Below, piece by piece: positions 49,001 through 57,850 of a stretch of DNA of 64,000 bases. The stretch comes from DASUBV01 sp035763085 (GTDB lineage: Bacteria; Actinomycetota; Actinomycetes; Streptosporangiales; Streptosporangiaceae), in assembly GCA_035763085.1 (NCBI GenBank), contig DASUBV010000290.1:1-64000 (forward strand), in the 5' to 3' direction. Each line of letters opens with the position of its first letter. The first letter of the stretch is position 1. Below the pieces are notes generated by a model. The model was not told where the DNA came from and ran no database searches. It was given only the letters and a program-made list of their open reading frames with translations. The position numbers were made by a program, and so were the translations under genes.

Positions 49001-50581
49001 ATGTCTCTCTCGTTGATCGTGGCCGGGGTCGGCGCTGTCGTGGCGGCGATCGGGATTGGCATGCTCATGGCCCGCTGCATGCGGGCCCCGCGCGGGGACC
49101 TGATCGCCTGGCTGGTGGCCATGATCGGCCTGCTGATCTCGCTGGGCGCGCAGGCGCTCGGCTTCCTGATGGGCTTCGGTGCCGCCAGCTTCCGTGCCAT
49201 GGAGATCGGTGCCCAGCTGATCGCCCCGCTGGCGCTGGTCATGGGCCTGGCTGAGCTGGTATCCCGGAGCGTGCCCGGGCGATTCGCCTCGCGGCTGTTC
49301 CTCCCGGCGCTCGGGCTCGTGGCGCTGGTGATCCTCGGCACCGACCCGCTGAGCGGGACCGCGTTCAGCAAGAGCTGGCCGGCGCCGGAGACCCACTACC
49401 AGCTCATTCCCAACAACCTGATGGAGTACGGGCTGGGCCTGGTGACGGTGATCGTGGCCCTCGTGCTGGGCGCCATCGCCGCCGGGCGCGGGGCGCGCGG
49501 CGGGGCGCTGCCCGCGGCCTGCGCGGTACTCGCCGTCCTGGCCCTGGCCATTCCCGCGGAGACGCCCGCACTGGGCCACCATGCCGGCGTGACGATCCCG
49601 CTGAGCTCCATCTTCACCGTCTTGTGCCTGCTGGCGGCCCTGCTGACCTGGTATGCCGGAGTAGCCGCGGACCGGGTGCCGCTGGCGGCCCTGCGCGGCG
49701 AGCCGGCCAGCGCCCCGGCCGCGCAGGCCGCGCCCGACCGGGACTACGGCGAGTACCGCAACGATGACAGCTACGCCGGGCAGGGCTGGCCGGAGGAGAC
49801 CGGTGACTTCGATGCCTACGGCGGGCTGTACCGGGACGCGCCGGCCGGCACCCGCAACCCGCTGGCGGCCGACGAGCCCGAGTACGACTACGGCGGCAAC
49901 GGCTACCCCGGGGCGCCCGGTGACGGTTACCCCGGCGCGCCCGGCGACCTCGACAGCCGTGAGTTCGACCCGGCCTACGGCCCGGGTGACTTCGAGACCG
50001 GGAGCCAGGACCCGTACGCCGCCAGCCGGGACGGGTACGCCGACGGCCGCCGCGCCGGCGACCTGGCCGCCCCGCCGGGCCGCCCGGAGGCCAGGCGCGC
50101 TGACCTGTTCGGGCAGATTGCCATCTACACGCTGATCGAGGACCGGGTCGCGGAGTTCGACCAGCTGACCGAGCGAGTCGTGTCCAAGGTCCGGGCCAGC
50201 GAGCCGGACACGCTGGTCTTCATCGTGCACGCCGTGCCGTCCGCGCCGATGCAGCGCATCCTGTATGAGGTCTACAAGGACCGGGCCGCCTACGAGCAGC
50301 ACCAGGTGCAGCCGTATGTCACCCAGTTCGAGGAGGACCGGCGGCCCTACGTGCTGGCCACCAACGTCATCGAGCTGGGGCTGCAGCAGGCCAAGGTCTC
50401 GCCGTTCCCGTCCATCGCCGACCTGTTCGGCGAGCCGGGGTATGACACATCCGGCTTCGAGCGGCCCGACTTCACCCGCGAGTACGGCAGTTCGTCCGGC
50501 GGGGGCCCGGCCGGCCGCAACGGCTCCAGCCCCGGCGGTGCCGGGCTCGGCGGCGCGGGCCAGGGCGGCGGCCGCCGGTGA
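49001..50581 (+). CDS. Membrane protein with a C-terminal antibiotic-biosynthesis-monooxygenase (ABM) domain
   Basis: 526 residues. About 1-225 holds six to seven hydrophobic helices. A 140-residue acidic Pro/Gly/Tyr linker follows (with GYPGAPGD twice in tandem), then a cytosolic ABM dimeric alpha/beta barrel at about 370-470: FGQIAIYTLIEDRVAEFDQLTERVVSKVRASEPDTLVFIVHAVPSAPMQRILYEVYKDRAAYEQHQVQPYVTQF. The final Gly/Ser-rich tail is unstructured. ABM domains are quinol monooxygenases or heme-degrading enzymes in other proteins. The helices resemble no transporter I know. It overlaps the glutaredoxin-like gene by 4 bases. Confidence 0.75.
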   Translation: MSLSLIVAGVGAVVAAIGIGMLMARCMRAPRGDLIAWLVAMIGLLISLGAQALGFLMGFGAASFRAMEIGAQLIAPLALVMGLAELVSRSVPGRFASRLFLPALGLVALVILGTDPLSGTAFSKSWPAPETHYQLIPNNLMEYGLGLVTVIVALVLGAIAAGRGARGGALPAACAVLAVLALAIPAETPALGHHAGVTIPLSSIFTVLCLLAALLTWYAGVAADRVPLAALRGEPASAPAAQAAPDRDYGEYRNDDSYAGQGWPEETGDFDAYGGLYRDAPAGTRNPLAADEPEYDYGGNGYPGAPGDGYPGAPGDLDSREFDPAYGPGDFETGSQDPYAASRDGYADGRRAGDLAAPPGRPEARRADLFGQIAIYTLIEDRVAEFDQLTERVVSKVRASEPDTLVFIVHAVPSAPMQRILYEVYKDRAAYEQHQVQPYVTQFEEDRRPYVLATNVIELGLQQAKVSPFPSIADLFGEPGYDTSGFERPDFTREYGSSSGGGPAGRNGSSPGGAGLGGAGQGGGRR

Positions 50582-50820
50582 GTGCGGCACACGAGATCAC
50601 CCTGCTGTCGCGGCCGGGCTGCCACCTGTGCGAGGAGGCCCGCGCCGTCATCGAGCGGGTGGCAGCCGAGCGGGGCGTGCCGTGGGCAGAACGGGATATC
50701 ACGCAGTTTCCCGACGACCTGGCGCAGTACTCGGAGATGATCCCGGTCACGTTCATCGACGGGATCCAGCACGACTACTGGCGCGTTGACGAGGCCCGGC
50801 TGCGCGCCGCGCTCGGCTAG
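50578..50820 (+). CDS. Glutaredoxin-like thiol protein
   Basis: 80 residues: ITLLSRPGCHLCEEARAVIERVAAE with Cys-x2-Cys (C16-H-L-C19), WAERDIT, IPVTFIDGIQHDYWRVD with the cis-Pro. It is the glutaredoxin family protein that sits before rex in actinomycetes. Starts at GTG within the stop of the membrane/ABM gene. Mycothiol-dependent reductions are likely given mshD in the same genome, but it may not be a mycoredoxin (those have CPYC-type sites). Confidence 0.85.
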   Translation: MSAAHEITLLSRPGCHLCEEARAVIERVAAERGVPWAERDITQFPDDLAQYSEMIPVTFIDGIQHDYWRVDEARLRAALG

Positions 50821-50952
50821 CTGCCTGCCGGGCTGAGCGGCCCGGCCGCCGTCCCGGAGCCGGCGGCAGAACCGGGGACCCGGCGGGCCGCCCCCCGGAA
50901 TTCCCCGGTCAAGCGGGGCCCCTGTCCCGGGCCCGCGGAAGTGTGCCCGACT

Positions 50953-50970
50953 TTGTGCAAACGTTCACAA
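50953..50970 (+). promoter_or_regulatory. Rex operator (ROP) upstream of rex
   Basis: TTGTGCAAACGTTCACAA. The central 16 bases match the Rex consensus TGTGAACNNNTTCACA at 11 of 13 defined positions. It lies about 90 bases before the rex ATG, so Rex would repress the rex-hem operon when NADH/NAD is low, as shown for Streptomyces rex-hemACD. A promoter just downstream (TACCGT at 50976) is plausible. Confidence 0.85.
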
Positions 50971-51059
50971 GGGCGTACCGTGAAAGACGAGAAACCTTCC
51001 AGCGGGCCGGCCAGCAGGGTTACGTGCCCGTGGCGTCGATCCCCCAGGAGTGCCGGCGC

Positions 51060-51848
51060 ATGTCACGCCGTTCGACCTCAGCACACGGCAGTCATGGCAT
51101 CCCGGAGGCTACCGTTGCCCGCCTCCCGGTGTACCTGCGCGCCCTGTACGCGCTGGCCGACCGCGGCATTGCCACCGTGTCGAGTGAGGAACTGGCGGGC
51201 TCGGCGGGGGTGAACTCGGCCAAGCTCCGCAAGGACCTGTCGCACCTGGGCTCTTACGGCACCCGCGGGGTGGGCTATGACGTGGAGTACCTGGTGTACC
51301 AGGTGTCGCGGGAGCTCGGCCTGACCCAGGACTGGCCGGTCGTGATCGTCGGCGCCGGAAACCTGGGCCGGGCGCTGGCCAACTACGGCGGCTTTGCCTC
51401 CCGCGGGTTCCGCATCGCCGCCCTGCTGGACGCCGATTCCGGCGTGGTCGGCACGCGGATCGCCCGGCACACGGTGCGCAGCGCGGCCGACATCGAGGCC
51501 GTGGTGAAAGAGCACGCGGTGTCCATCGGCGTCATCGCCACGCCGGCCGCCTCGGCCCAGGGCGTCTGCGACCGGCTGGTGGCGGCAGGGGTCACGAGCA
51601 TCCTGAACTTCGCGCCCATCGTGCTGAGCGTGCCTTCGGGCGTCGATGTGCGTAAGGTCGACCTGTCCATTGAGTTGCAGATTCTCGCCTTCCACGCCCA
51701 GCGGCGCGCGATTGTCGGGGTGGCGCACCTCGGCGAGCGCGAGTGGCAGGAACGCCGGGCCCGCCGCAAGGGCGCGCGCGAGCCCGCCGAGGCCGGCCCC
51801 GGGCTCGGCGGGGACACCGGGGTGGAGGCCCAGGCGGTAGGCACATGA
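51060..51848 (+). CDS. rex: Redox-sensing transcriptional repressor Rex
   Basis: 262 residues. N-terminal winged helix: ATVARLPVYLRALYALADRG, SSEELAGSAGVNSAKLRKDLSHLGSYGTRGVGYDVEYL. The Rossmann domain has VVIVGAGNLGRALANYGGF and ALLDADSGVVG. The domain-swapped C-terminal helix is LQILAFHAQRRAIVG. It binds ROP sites in NAD+-bound or free state and releases on NADH. The ATG at 51060 has AGGAGTG seven bases upstream; the earlier frame up to 50943 would include the operator and is rejected. Its stop overlaps the hemA start. Confidence 0.95.
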   Translation: MSRRSTSAHGSHGIPEATVARLPVYLRALYALADRGIATVSSEELAGSAGVNSAKLRKDLSHLGSYGTRGVGYDVEYLVYQVSRELGLTQDWPVVIVGAGNLGRALANYGGFASRGFRIAALLDADSGVVGTRIARHTVRSAADIEAVVKEHAVSIGVIATPAASAQGVCDRLVAAGVTSILNFAPIVLSVPSGVDVRKVDLSIELQILAFHAQRRAIVGVAHLGEREWQERRARRKGAREPAEAGPGLGGDTGVEAQAVGT

Positions 51849-53248
51849 GCATTCTGGTCGTCGGACTCAGCCACAAGAGCGCTCCCGTGGCGACACTGGA
51901 GCAGGCCGTGCTGACCGGTGACGCGCGGGCCAAGCTGCTGGGCGATGTCCGGCACGCCGAGGACGTGGCCGGCTCGCTGGTGGTGAGCACCTGCAACCGG
52001 GTCGAGATCTACGCCGATGTCGGGAAGTTCCACAGCACCGTGGCGGCCATCTGCGAACTGCTGGCCCGGCACTCGGGCGTCCCGCTGAGCGAGCTCACGC
52101 CCTACCTGTACGTGCACTACGAGGACCGCGCGGTGCAGCACCTGCTCGCGGTGACCTGCGGCCTGGACTCGATGGTGGTCGGCGAGAGCCAGATCCTCGG
52201 TCAGGTCCGGCAGGCCCTGGCGCTGGCTCGCGAGCACGGCACGCTGGACCGGGCGCTGTCCGAGCTCGGCGCGCTGGCCCTGCGCACGGGCAAGCGGGCG
52301 CATGCCGAGACCGGGATCGACCGCGCCGGGGCGAACCTGCTCAGCGTCGGCCTGACCGCGGCGGCCGCCCGGCTGGGCACCGCCGCCGCCGATGCCGTGC
52401 TGGCCGATCAGTCGGTCCTGGTTGTCGGCGCCGGCTCGATGAGCGCGCTGGCGGTCGCCGGGGCGGCCCGCGCGGGCGCCGCCGGGATCGTGGTGGCCAA
52501 CCGCACGCCGACCCATGCCCGCCAGCTGGCGGCCACCGTTTCCGGCGCCCCGGCTGACCTGTCTGACCTGCCCGGCCTGATGGCGGCCGCGGACCTGGTG
52601 ATCTCCTGCACCGGCGCGCCCGGCAGCGTCATCACGGCGGTGATGACCCGCGCGGCGCTGGCCCGCCGGGACCGGCCGGGCGAACTGGTCATCCTGGACC
52701 TGGCGCTGCCGCGCGATGTCGAGGCCGGCACCGCCGGGCTGCCCGGCGTCGCGGTCGTCGACCTGGAGACCCTGGCCGCCGGCGGCGATGGCGGGGCGCT
52801 GGCCGCCGACGACGATGTGGCCCGGGTGCGGGCCATCGTGGCGGACGAGTTCGCGACCTACGTGTCGGCCGGCCGCGCCGCGGCCGTTGCTCCCACCGTG
52901 GTGGCGCTCCGGGAGAAGGCGGCGCAGGTCGTCGACGCCGAGCTGGCCCGGCTGGCGGGACGGCTGGGCGGCCTGGACCCGAAGGTCCGCCACGAGGTTG
53001 ACCGGTCCATGCGGCGCATCACCGACAAGCTGCTGCATGCCCCCACCGTCCGGGTCAAGGAACTGGTCGGCATGCCCGGCGCGGAGTCTTACGAGGCGGC
53101 GCTGCGCGTGCTGTTCGACCTGGATCCCGACGCGGTGCGCGCCGTCGCGCGGGCCGACGCCGGGCTGGCCGGGTTCGAGCAGGCGGCTGACACTCATCAG
53201 GGTCCTGCACCGGCAGGACAGACACAGACAGCGGAGGAAATGCCGTGA
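51845..53248 (+). CDS. hemA: Glutamyl-tRNA reductase
   Basis: 467 residues. N-terminal catalytic domain: LVVGLSHKSAPVATLE, VSTCNRVEIYA with the active-site C50, and GESQILGQVRQAL near 115. NADPH domain: VLVVGAGSMSALAVAGAARAGA, VVANRTPTHARQLA. Dimerisation C-terminal helix with LRVLFDLDPDAVRAVARAD. Reduces glutamyl-tRNA to glutamate-1-semialdehyde, first step of C5 heme synthesis; hemL (57850) completes it. ATGA overlap with rex. Confidence 0.96.
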   Translation: MSILVVGLSHKSAPVATLEQAVLTGDARAKLLGDVRHAEDVAGSLVVSTCNRVEIYADVGKFHSTVAAICELLARHSGVPLSELTPYLYVHYEDRAVQHLLAVTCGLDSMVVGESQILGQVRQALALAREHGTLDRALSELGALALRTGKRAHAETGIDRAGANLLSVGLTAAAARLGTAAADAVLADQSVLVVGAGSMSALAVAGAARAGAAGIVVANRTPTHARQLAATVSGAPADLSDLPGLMAAADLVISCTGAPGSVITAVMTRAALARRDRPGELVILDLALPRDVEAGTAGLPGVAVVDLETLAAGGDGGALAADDDVARVRAIVADEFATYVSAGRAAAVAPTVVALREKAAQVVDAELARLAGRLGGLDPKVRHEVDRSMRRITDKLLHAPTVRVKELVGMPGAESYEAALRVLFDLDPDAVRAVARADAGLAGFEQAADTHQGPAPAGQTQTAEEMP

Positions 53249-54183
53249 CGGTCCTGCGGCTCGGCACGCGCAAGAGCCCGATGGCCATGGCCCAGTCGCT
53301 CCAGGTCGCCAGCGCGATCACCGAGCGAACCGGCCGCGAGGTCGAGCTCGTGGGCATGACGACTTACGGCGATGCCAGCGCCGCCCAGCTCACCCAGATC
53401 GGCGGCACCGGGGTGTTCGTCAGCGGGCTGCGGGCCCGCCTGCTGTCGGGCGAGGTGGACCTGGCCGTGCACTCACTCAAGGACCTGCCGACGGCGGCCG
53501 TCGACGACATCACGCTGGCCGCCGTGCCGGTCCGGGACGACCCGCGCGACGCGCTGGCGGCCAGGGACGGCGCCAAGCTGGCCGACCTGCCGCCCGCGGC
53601 GCGGATCGGCACCGGCTCGGCCCGCCGCTCGGCGCAGCTGCTCATGCTCCGCTCGGACCTGGTACCGGTACCGGTACGCGGCAACGCCGGCACGCGGCTG
53701 GCCAAGGTCGAGTCGGGTGAGCTGGAGGCCGTGGTGCTCGCCTACGCCGGCCTGACCCGGATCGGCCGCCTGGACGCGGTCACCCAGATCTTCGAGCCGG
53801 AGGAGATGGTCCCGGCTCCCGGACAAGGCGCGCTGGCGGTAGAGTGCCGGGCCGACCGGGAGGACCTGGCCGCGCTGCTGGCGCAGATCGAGGACGCCGG
53901 CAGCCGGGCCGCCACCACCGCGGAACGCGCCCTGCTCGCGGCGTTGCAGGCAGGCTGCCTGGCCCCGGTCGGCGCGTATGCTTCCGGGACGGAAGTTCTG
54001 CGGCTGGACGGCGTTGTCGTGGCAGCCGACGGGGGAACAGCGCTTCGCGCGAGTGCGAGCGGCCCAGCGGGCGAGGCGGAGCGCCTCGGCCGGGAGATGG
54101 CCGCAGACTTGCTCCGCCGCGGCGCGGGACGGTATACGGCCGTGTCCGGTGGACACATCAGCGACGGGGACGATGACAAATGA
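53245..54183 (+). CDS. hemC: Porphobilinogen deaminase (hydroxymethylbilane synthase)
   Basis: 312 residues. Starts LRLGTRKSPMAMAQSLQVA, then FVSGLRARLLSGEVDLAVHSLKDLPT, GTGSARRSAQLLMLRSDL and the cofactor loop ALQAGCLAPVGAYA, with the Cys (about 240) that binds the dipyrromethane cofactor. Polymerises four porphobilinogens. GTG start, with GGAGGAAATGCC upstream, overlaps hemA stop (4 bases). Part of the rex-hem operon. Confidence 0.95.
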   Translation: MTVLRLGTRKSPMAMAQSLQVASAITERTGREVELVGMTTYGDASAAQLTQIGGTGVFVSGLRARLLSGEVDLAVHSLKDLPTAAVDDITLAAVPVRDDPRDALAARDGAKLADLPPAARIGTGSARRSAQLLMLRSDLVPVPVRGNAGTRLAKVESGELEAVVLAYAGLTRIGRLDAVTQIFEPEEMVPAPGQGALAVECRADREDLAALLAQIEDAGSRAATTAERALLAALQAGCLAPVGAYASGTEVLRLDGVVVAADGGTALRASASGPAGEAERLGREMAADLLRRGAGRYTAVSGGHISDGDDDK

Positions 54184-55976
54184 ACCCCACACCCGCGACG
54201 GATAAGCCCGGCCGGCTGGCCGGCGGCAAGACCAGCGACAAGACCACCAGCGAGAAGACGGCTGGCAAGACGGCCGGGACCGCCGCGAAGGCAGCCCCGG
54301 GCGCGAGCGCCCCGGCCAGGGCCAGCGCGCCGGCCGGCACCGCAGCCAGGGACGCCGCCAGGGCCAGCACCGCCAGGACCAGGGACGTCAGGAGCAAGGA
54401 CGCCGGGGGCAAGCCGCCGCCCGGCCTGGTCGCGTTCATCGGGGCCGGGCCCGGCGACAGCGAGCTGCTCACCGTCCGCGCCGCGGAGCTGATCGGCCAG
54501 GCCGACCTCGTGGTCGCCGCGCCCTGGGTCAGCGAGCGGTTCGCGCACCTGATCAAGGACGGCGCGGCGGTGGCCGACTCGGCCGGCCTGGATGACGACC
54601 CGAAGATGCTGATCAAGGCCGCCAGGGCCGGCCAGCAGGTGGCCCGGGTGTTCGGCGGCGACCCGTTCATCTTCTGCAACGCCGCCGCTGAGGCCCAGGC
54701 CTGCGCCAGGGCCAAGCTGCCGTTCGAGATCGTGCCGGGCCTGTCGGCGGCCACGGCCGTGCCCGCCTACGCCGGGATCCCGCTGACCTCCGATGGCAGC
54801 GGGGACGTCCGCTTCATCAATGCCAGCGAGGTGTCCGGCGTGTCCGCGGGCCGCGGCACCCTGGTCATCCTCGGTGCGGAGGCGGGCCCGGTGGACCTGG
54901 GCAAGATGCTCATCGCGGCGGGCTGGGCGGACAGCACCCCGATGGCGATCACCTGGAACGGAACGACGACCGACCAGTTCACCGTCGTGGCCCGGCTGGG
55001 CAGCGTCGCCGCCGACCTGAAGGCCGCCGGGGTCAGCCCGCTGACGGCGAACGGCCCCGCGGTGGCGGTGGTCGGCGAGGGCGTCGCCGCGCAGCGCGCC
55101 CTGTCCTGGTACGAGAACAAGCCGCTGTTCGGCTGGCGGGTGCTGGTGCCGCGGACTAAGGAGCAGGCCGAGCACGTTTCCGAGCTGCTGCGCGCTCAGG
55201 GCGCCGTGCCCGAGCAGGTGCCCACCATCGCGGTGGAGCCGCCCCGCACGCCGCAGCAGATGGACCGCGCGGTCAAGGGCCTGGTCACCGGCCGGTACCA
55301 GTGGATCGGCTTCACCTCGGTCAATGCCGTCCGCGCGATCCGGGAGAAGTTCGAGGAGTACGGCCTGGATGCGCGGGCCTTCGCCGGAGTCAAGATCGCC
55401 GCGGTCGGCGAGCAGACCGCCCGGGCGCTGCGCGACTTCGGCATCATGCCCGACCTCGTCCCGGACGGGGAGCAGTCGGCCGAGGGCCTGGCCGAGGCCT
55501 GGCCCGCCTACGACGACGTGCTCGACCCGATCAACCGGGTGCTGCTGCCGCGCGCCGACATCGCCACCGAGGCGCTGGTGGCCCGGCTGACCGAGCTGGG
55601 CTGGGAGGCTGAGGACGTCACTGCCTACCGGACGGTCCGCGCGGCGCCGCCGCCCGCCCCGATCCGCGAGGCGATCAAGGGCGGTGGCTTCGATGCCGTG
55701 CTGTTCACCTCGTCCTCCACGGTCCGGAACCTGATCGGCATCGCGGGCAAGCCGCACGCGGTCACCGTCATCGCCGTGATCGGCCCGCAGACCGCCAAGA
55801 CCGCCGCGGAGTTCGGCCTGCGGGTCGACGTCACGGCGCCGACCCCGTCGGTGACCGCGCTGGTCGAGGCGCTGGCCGCGCACGGCGCCGGCATCCGGGA
55901 CACGGCCCTGGAGGCCGGCGAGCCGGTGCGCAGGCCCAGCGAGCGCCGCCGCGGCGCCCGGCGCCGGATCAGGTGA
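54180..55976 (+). CDS. hemD: Bifunctional uroporphyrinogen-III C-methyltransferase / uroporphyrinogen-III synthase
   Basis: 598 residues. A Lys/Ala/Thr-rich N-terminal extension (about 1-78) of low complexity precedes a CobA-type SUMT domain (about 80-310: LVAFIGAGPGDSELLTVRAAELI, FGGDPFIFCNAAAEAQA, VPGLSAATAVPAYAGIPLT). Then the HemD domain (about 315-580: VLVPRTKEQAEHVSELLRAQGAVPEQVP, GFTSVNAVRAIREKF, IGPQTAKTAAEFGLRVDVTA). It cyclises the bilane and methylates uro'gen III towards siroheme/B12. This CobA-HemD fusion is common in actinomycetes. Overlaps hemC by 4 bases. Confidence 0.93.
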   Translation: MNPTPATDKPGRLAGGKTSDKTTSEKTAGKTAGTAAKAAPGASAPARASAPAGTAARDAARASTARTRDVRSKDAGGKPPPGLVAFIGAGPGDSELLTVRAAELIGQADLVVAAPWVSERFAHLIKDGAAVADSAGLDDDPKMLIKAARAGQQVARVFGGDPFIFCNAAAEAQACARAKLPFEIVPGLSAATAVPAYAGIPLTSDGSGDVRFINASEVSGVSAGRGTLVILGAEAGPVDLGKMLIAAGWADSTPMAITWNGTTTDQFTVVARLGSVAADLKAAGVSPLTANGPAVAVVGEGVAAQRALSWYENKPLFGWRVLVPRTKEQAEHVSELLRAQGAVPEQVPTIAVEPPRTPQQMDRAVKGLVTGRYQWIGFTSVNAVRAIREKFEEYGLDARAFAGVKIAAVGEQTARALRDFGIMPDLVPDGEQSAEGLAEAWPAYDDVLDPINRVLLPRADIATEALVARLTELGWEAEDVTAYRTVRAAPPPAPIREAIKGGGFDAVLFTSSSTVRNLIGIAGKPHAVTVIAVIGPQTAKTAAEFGLRVDVTAPTPSVTALVEALAAHGAGIRDTALEAGEPVRRPSERRRGARRRIR

Positions 55977-57001
55977 GGCAGGTGACCGCGAACTTCCCCG
56001 TTGCCCGGCCGCGGCGGCTGCGCCGCACCGCGCCGCTGCGCCGCCTGGTTGCCCCCGTCCGGGTGCGCCCGGAGGACCTGGTCCTGCCGATGTTCGTCAA
56101 GGAGGGCATCGCCGACCCGCAGCCGGTGCCCTCGATGCCCGGCGTCCTGCAGCACACCAGGGACAGCCTGCGCAAGGCGGCAGCGGAGGCCGTCGAGGCC
56201 GGCGTCGGCGGCCTGATCCTGTTCGGGATCCCGGCGGTCAAGGACGCGCGCGGCTCGTCCGCCGACGACCCGGCTGGCATCGTACAGCTGGCCCTCGCCG
56301 ACCTGGCCGCCGAGGTGGGCAGCCAGACGGTCCTGATGGCCGACCTGTGCCTGGACGAGTACACCGACCACGGCCACTGCGGGCTGCTGACCAGCGCGGG
56401 CGAGGTGGACAACGACGCCACGCTGGACCGGTATGCGGCCATCGCGGTCGCGCAGGCCCGCGCGGGCGCGCACCTGGTCGCGCCCAGCGGCATGATGGAC
56501 GGGCAGGTCGCGGCGATCCGCGCGGCGCTGGATTCCGACGGCCATACCGACGTGGGGATCTGCGCTTACTCGGTCAAGTTCGCCTCGGGCTTTTACGGGC
56601 CGTTCCGGGATGCCGCCGAGTGCGCGCCGCAGTTCGGTGACCGCTCCTCCTACCAGCAGGATCCGCCCAGCACCCGGGACGCGCTGCGCGAGGTGGCGCT
56701 GGATGTGGCCGAGGGCGCCGACATCGTCATGGTCAAGCCGGCGCTGGCTTACCTCGACGTGCTCAGCCAGGTGGCCGCGGCCGTATCGCTGCCGGTGGCG
56801 GCCTATCAGGTCAGCGGGGAGTACGCGATGGTCGAGGCCGCCGCGGCGAACGGCTGGCTGGACCGGGGCCGGATCATCGACGAGACGCTCATCGCGATCC
56901 GCCGGGCCGGCGCCGACATCATCCTGACCTACTGGGCCACGGAGGTCGCGCGCCGGCTGCGCGAGGACCACCGCCTGCCGGGGCCGGCCGGCCAGATCTA
57001 G
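55973..57001 (+). CDS. hemB: Porphobilinogen synthase (ALA dehydratase)
   Basis: 342 residues. Catalytic Lys pair appear in AYSVKFASGFYGPFRDA and IVMVKPALAYLDVL. Metal-site loop reads ADLCLDEYTDHGHCG, with two Cys and an Asp where zinc enzymes have three Cys, so the metal may be Zn or Mg. Condenses two ALA molecules. It begins at GTG 55973 inside the cobA-hemD stop; a GTG at 55982 with AGGTGAGG before it is an alternative. Confidence 0.95.
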   Translation: MRQVTANFPVARPRRLRRTAPLRRLVAPVRVRPEDLVLPMFVKEGIADPQPVPSMPGVLQHTRDSLRKAAAEAVEAGVGGLILFGIPAVKDARGSSADDPAGIVQLALADLAAEVGSQTVLMADLCLDEYTDHGHCGLLTSAGEVDNDATLDRYAAIAVAQARAGAHLVAPSGMMDGQVAAIRAALDSDGHTDVGICAYSVKFASGFYGPFRDAAECAPQFGDRSSYQQDPPSTRDALREVALDVAEGADIVMVKPALAYLDVLSQVAAAVSLPVAAYQVSGEYAMVEAAAANGWLDRGRIIDETLIAIRRAGADIILTYWATEVARRLREDHRLPGPAGQI

Positions 57002-57184
57002 GTGTCACGCCGGCCACACTGGCCATCAGGTACCTCAGCAAGTCGCGCGCTCCGCCTGGCCGGCGGGGGCGCGCCGAGCGCACCCCCGGCATCTCCGTTT
57101 GGCATCTGTCGAGGGGCCCGGTCGCGGCGACCCGGACCGGCCCGGCATTATCAGTGCTGTAGGACGTGTGATTCACGAGCGGGA

Positions 57185-57850
57185 GTGAGCATCTTGGTCC
57201 AGTCGGTGCTGCGCGGCAGGCGGCGCAGGGCCGGAGAGCGGACGGCGGTGGCCGCCGTGCGGTACGCGGCCATGGGCTGGCCCGTGTGCACGGGCGCCTA
57301 CCCGCCGGGCAGGCGTTCGGGCGGACCGGTGCGGGCGTGCTCGTGTGACCGGATCGGCTGCCCGGCGCCGGGGGCGCACCCGATGTCGCCGGCCTGGCAG
57401 ATCCAGGCCACCGACAACCCAGATCAGGTGGCCAGGGCGTGGCAGGCCGCGCCGGACGCGAACGTGATCCTGGTCACGGGCCGGGTTTTCGATGTGCTGG
57501 ACGTCCCGGCGCAGGTCGGCACCGCCGCGCTGGCGCGGATGGAGCGTGCTGGCATCAGGCCCGGCCCGGTGGCGATCAGCGGGGACCGGGCTCATTTCTT
57601 CGTGGCGACCCGGGGCGCCCCGGCCGACGAGGACGAGTGGTGGTCCTGCCACCTAGACTCCGAGCCGGAGATCATGGCCGACGTGGCCGGGCTGCGGTGG
57701 CACTGCCGGGATAGCTACGTGCTGGCGCCGCCGTCCCGCCAGGGCAGCGGCCCGGCCGCGCGCTGGGTCCGTGATCCCGCTGGCAGCCCCCTGCCGGACG
57801 GGCTGCGCTTGCTGGAAGTACTGGCTGATGTGTGCGAGGAGGTCGGCTGA
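57185..57850 (+). CDS. Prim-pol-like protein (bifunctional DNA primase/polymerase N-terminal type), short
   Basis: 221 residues. A Cys/His motif C52-x-C54-x4-C59-PAPGAHP and a strand pattern VILVTGRVFDVLDVP with Asp103 and Asp106 match the start of bifunctional DNA primase/polymerase N-terminal domains (AEP-type), and AISGDRAHFFVATRG corresponds to the family sGrggHlyF strand. The polymerase acidic pair is spaced D-x2-D, not D-x-D, and no other domain follows, so it may be inactive and have a structural or regulatory role. It lies between hemB and hemL, as in Streptomyces. GTG at 57185 or TTG at 57194 as start. Confidence 0.72.
   Translation: MSILVQSVLRGRRRRAGERTAVAAVRYAAMGWPVCTGAYPPGRRSGGPVRACSCDRIGCPAPGAHPMSPAWQIQATDNPDQVARAWQAAPDANVILVTGRVFDVLDVPAQVGTAALARMERAGIRPGPVAISGDRAHFFVATRGAPADEDEWWSCHLDSEPEIMADVAGLRWHCRDSYVLAPPSRQGSGPAARWVRDPAGSPLPDGLRLLEVLADVCEEVG

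Noticed and set aside
50943..51059. Rex start at 50943
   Set aside because: It would place the Rex operator inside coding sequence; ATG 51060 has a good ribosome site and fits family length.
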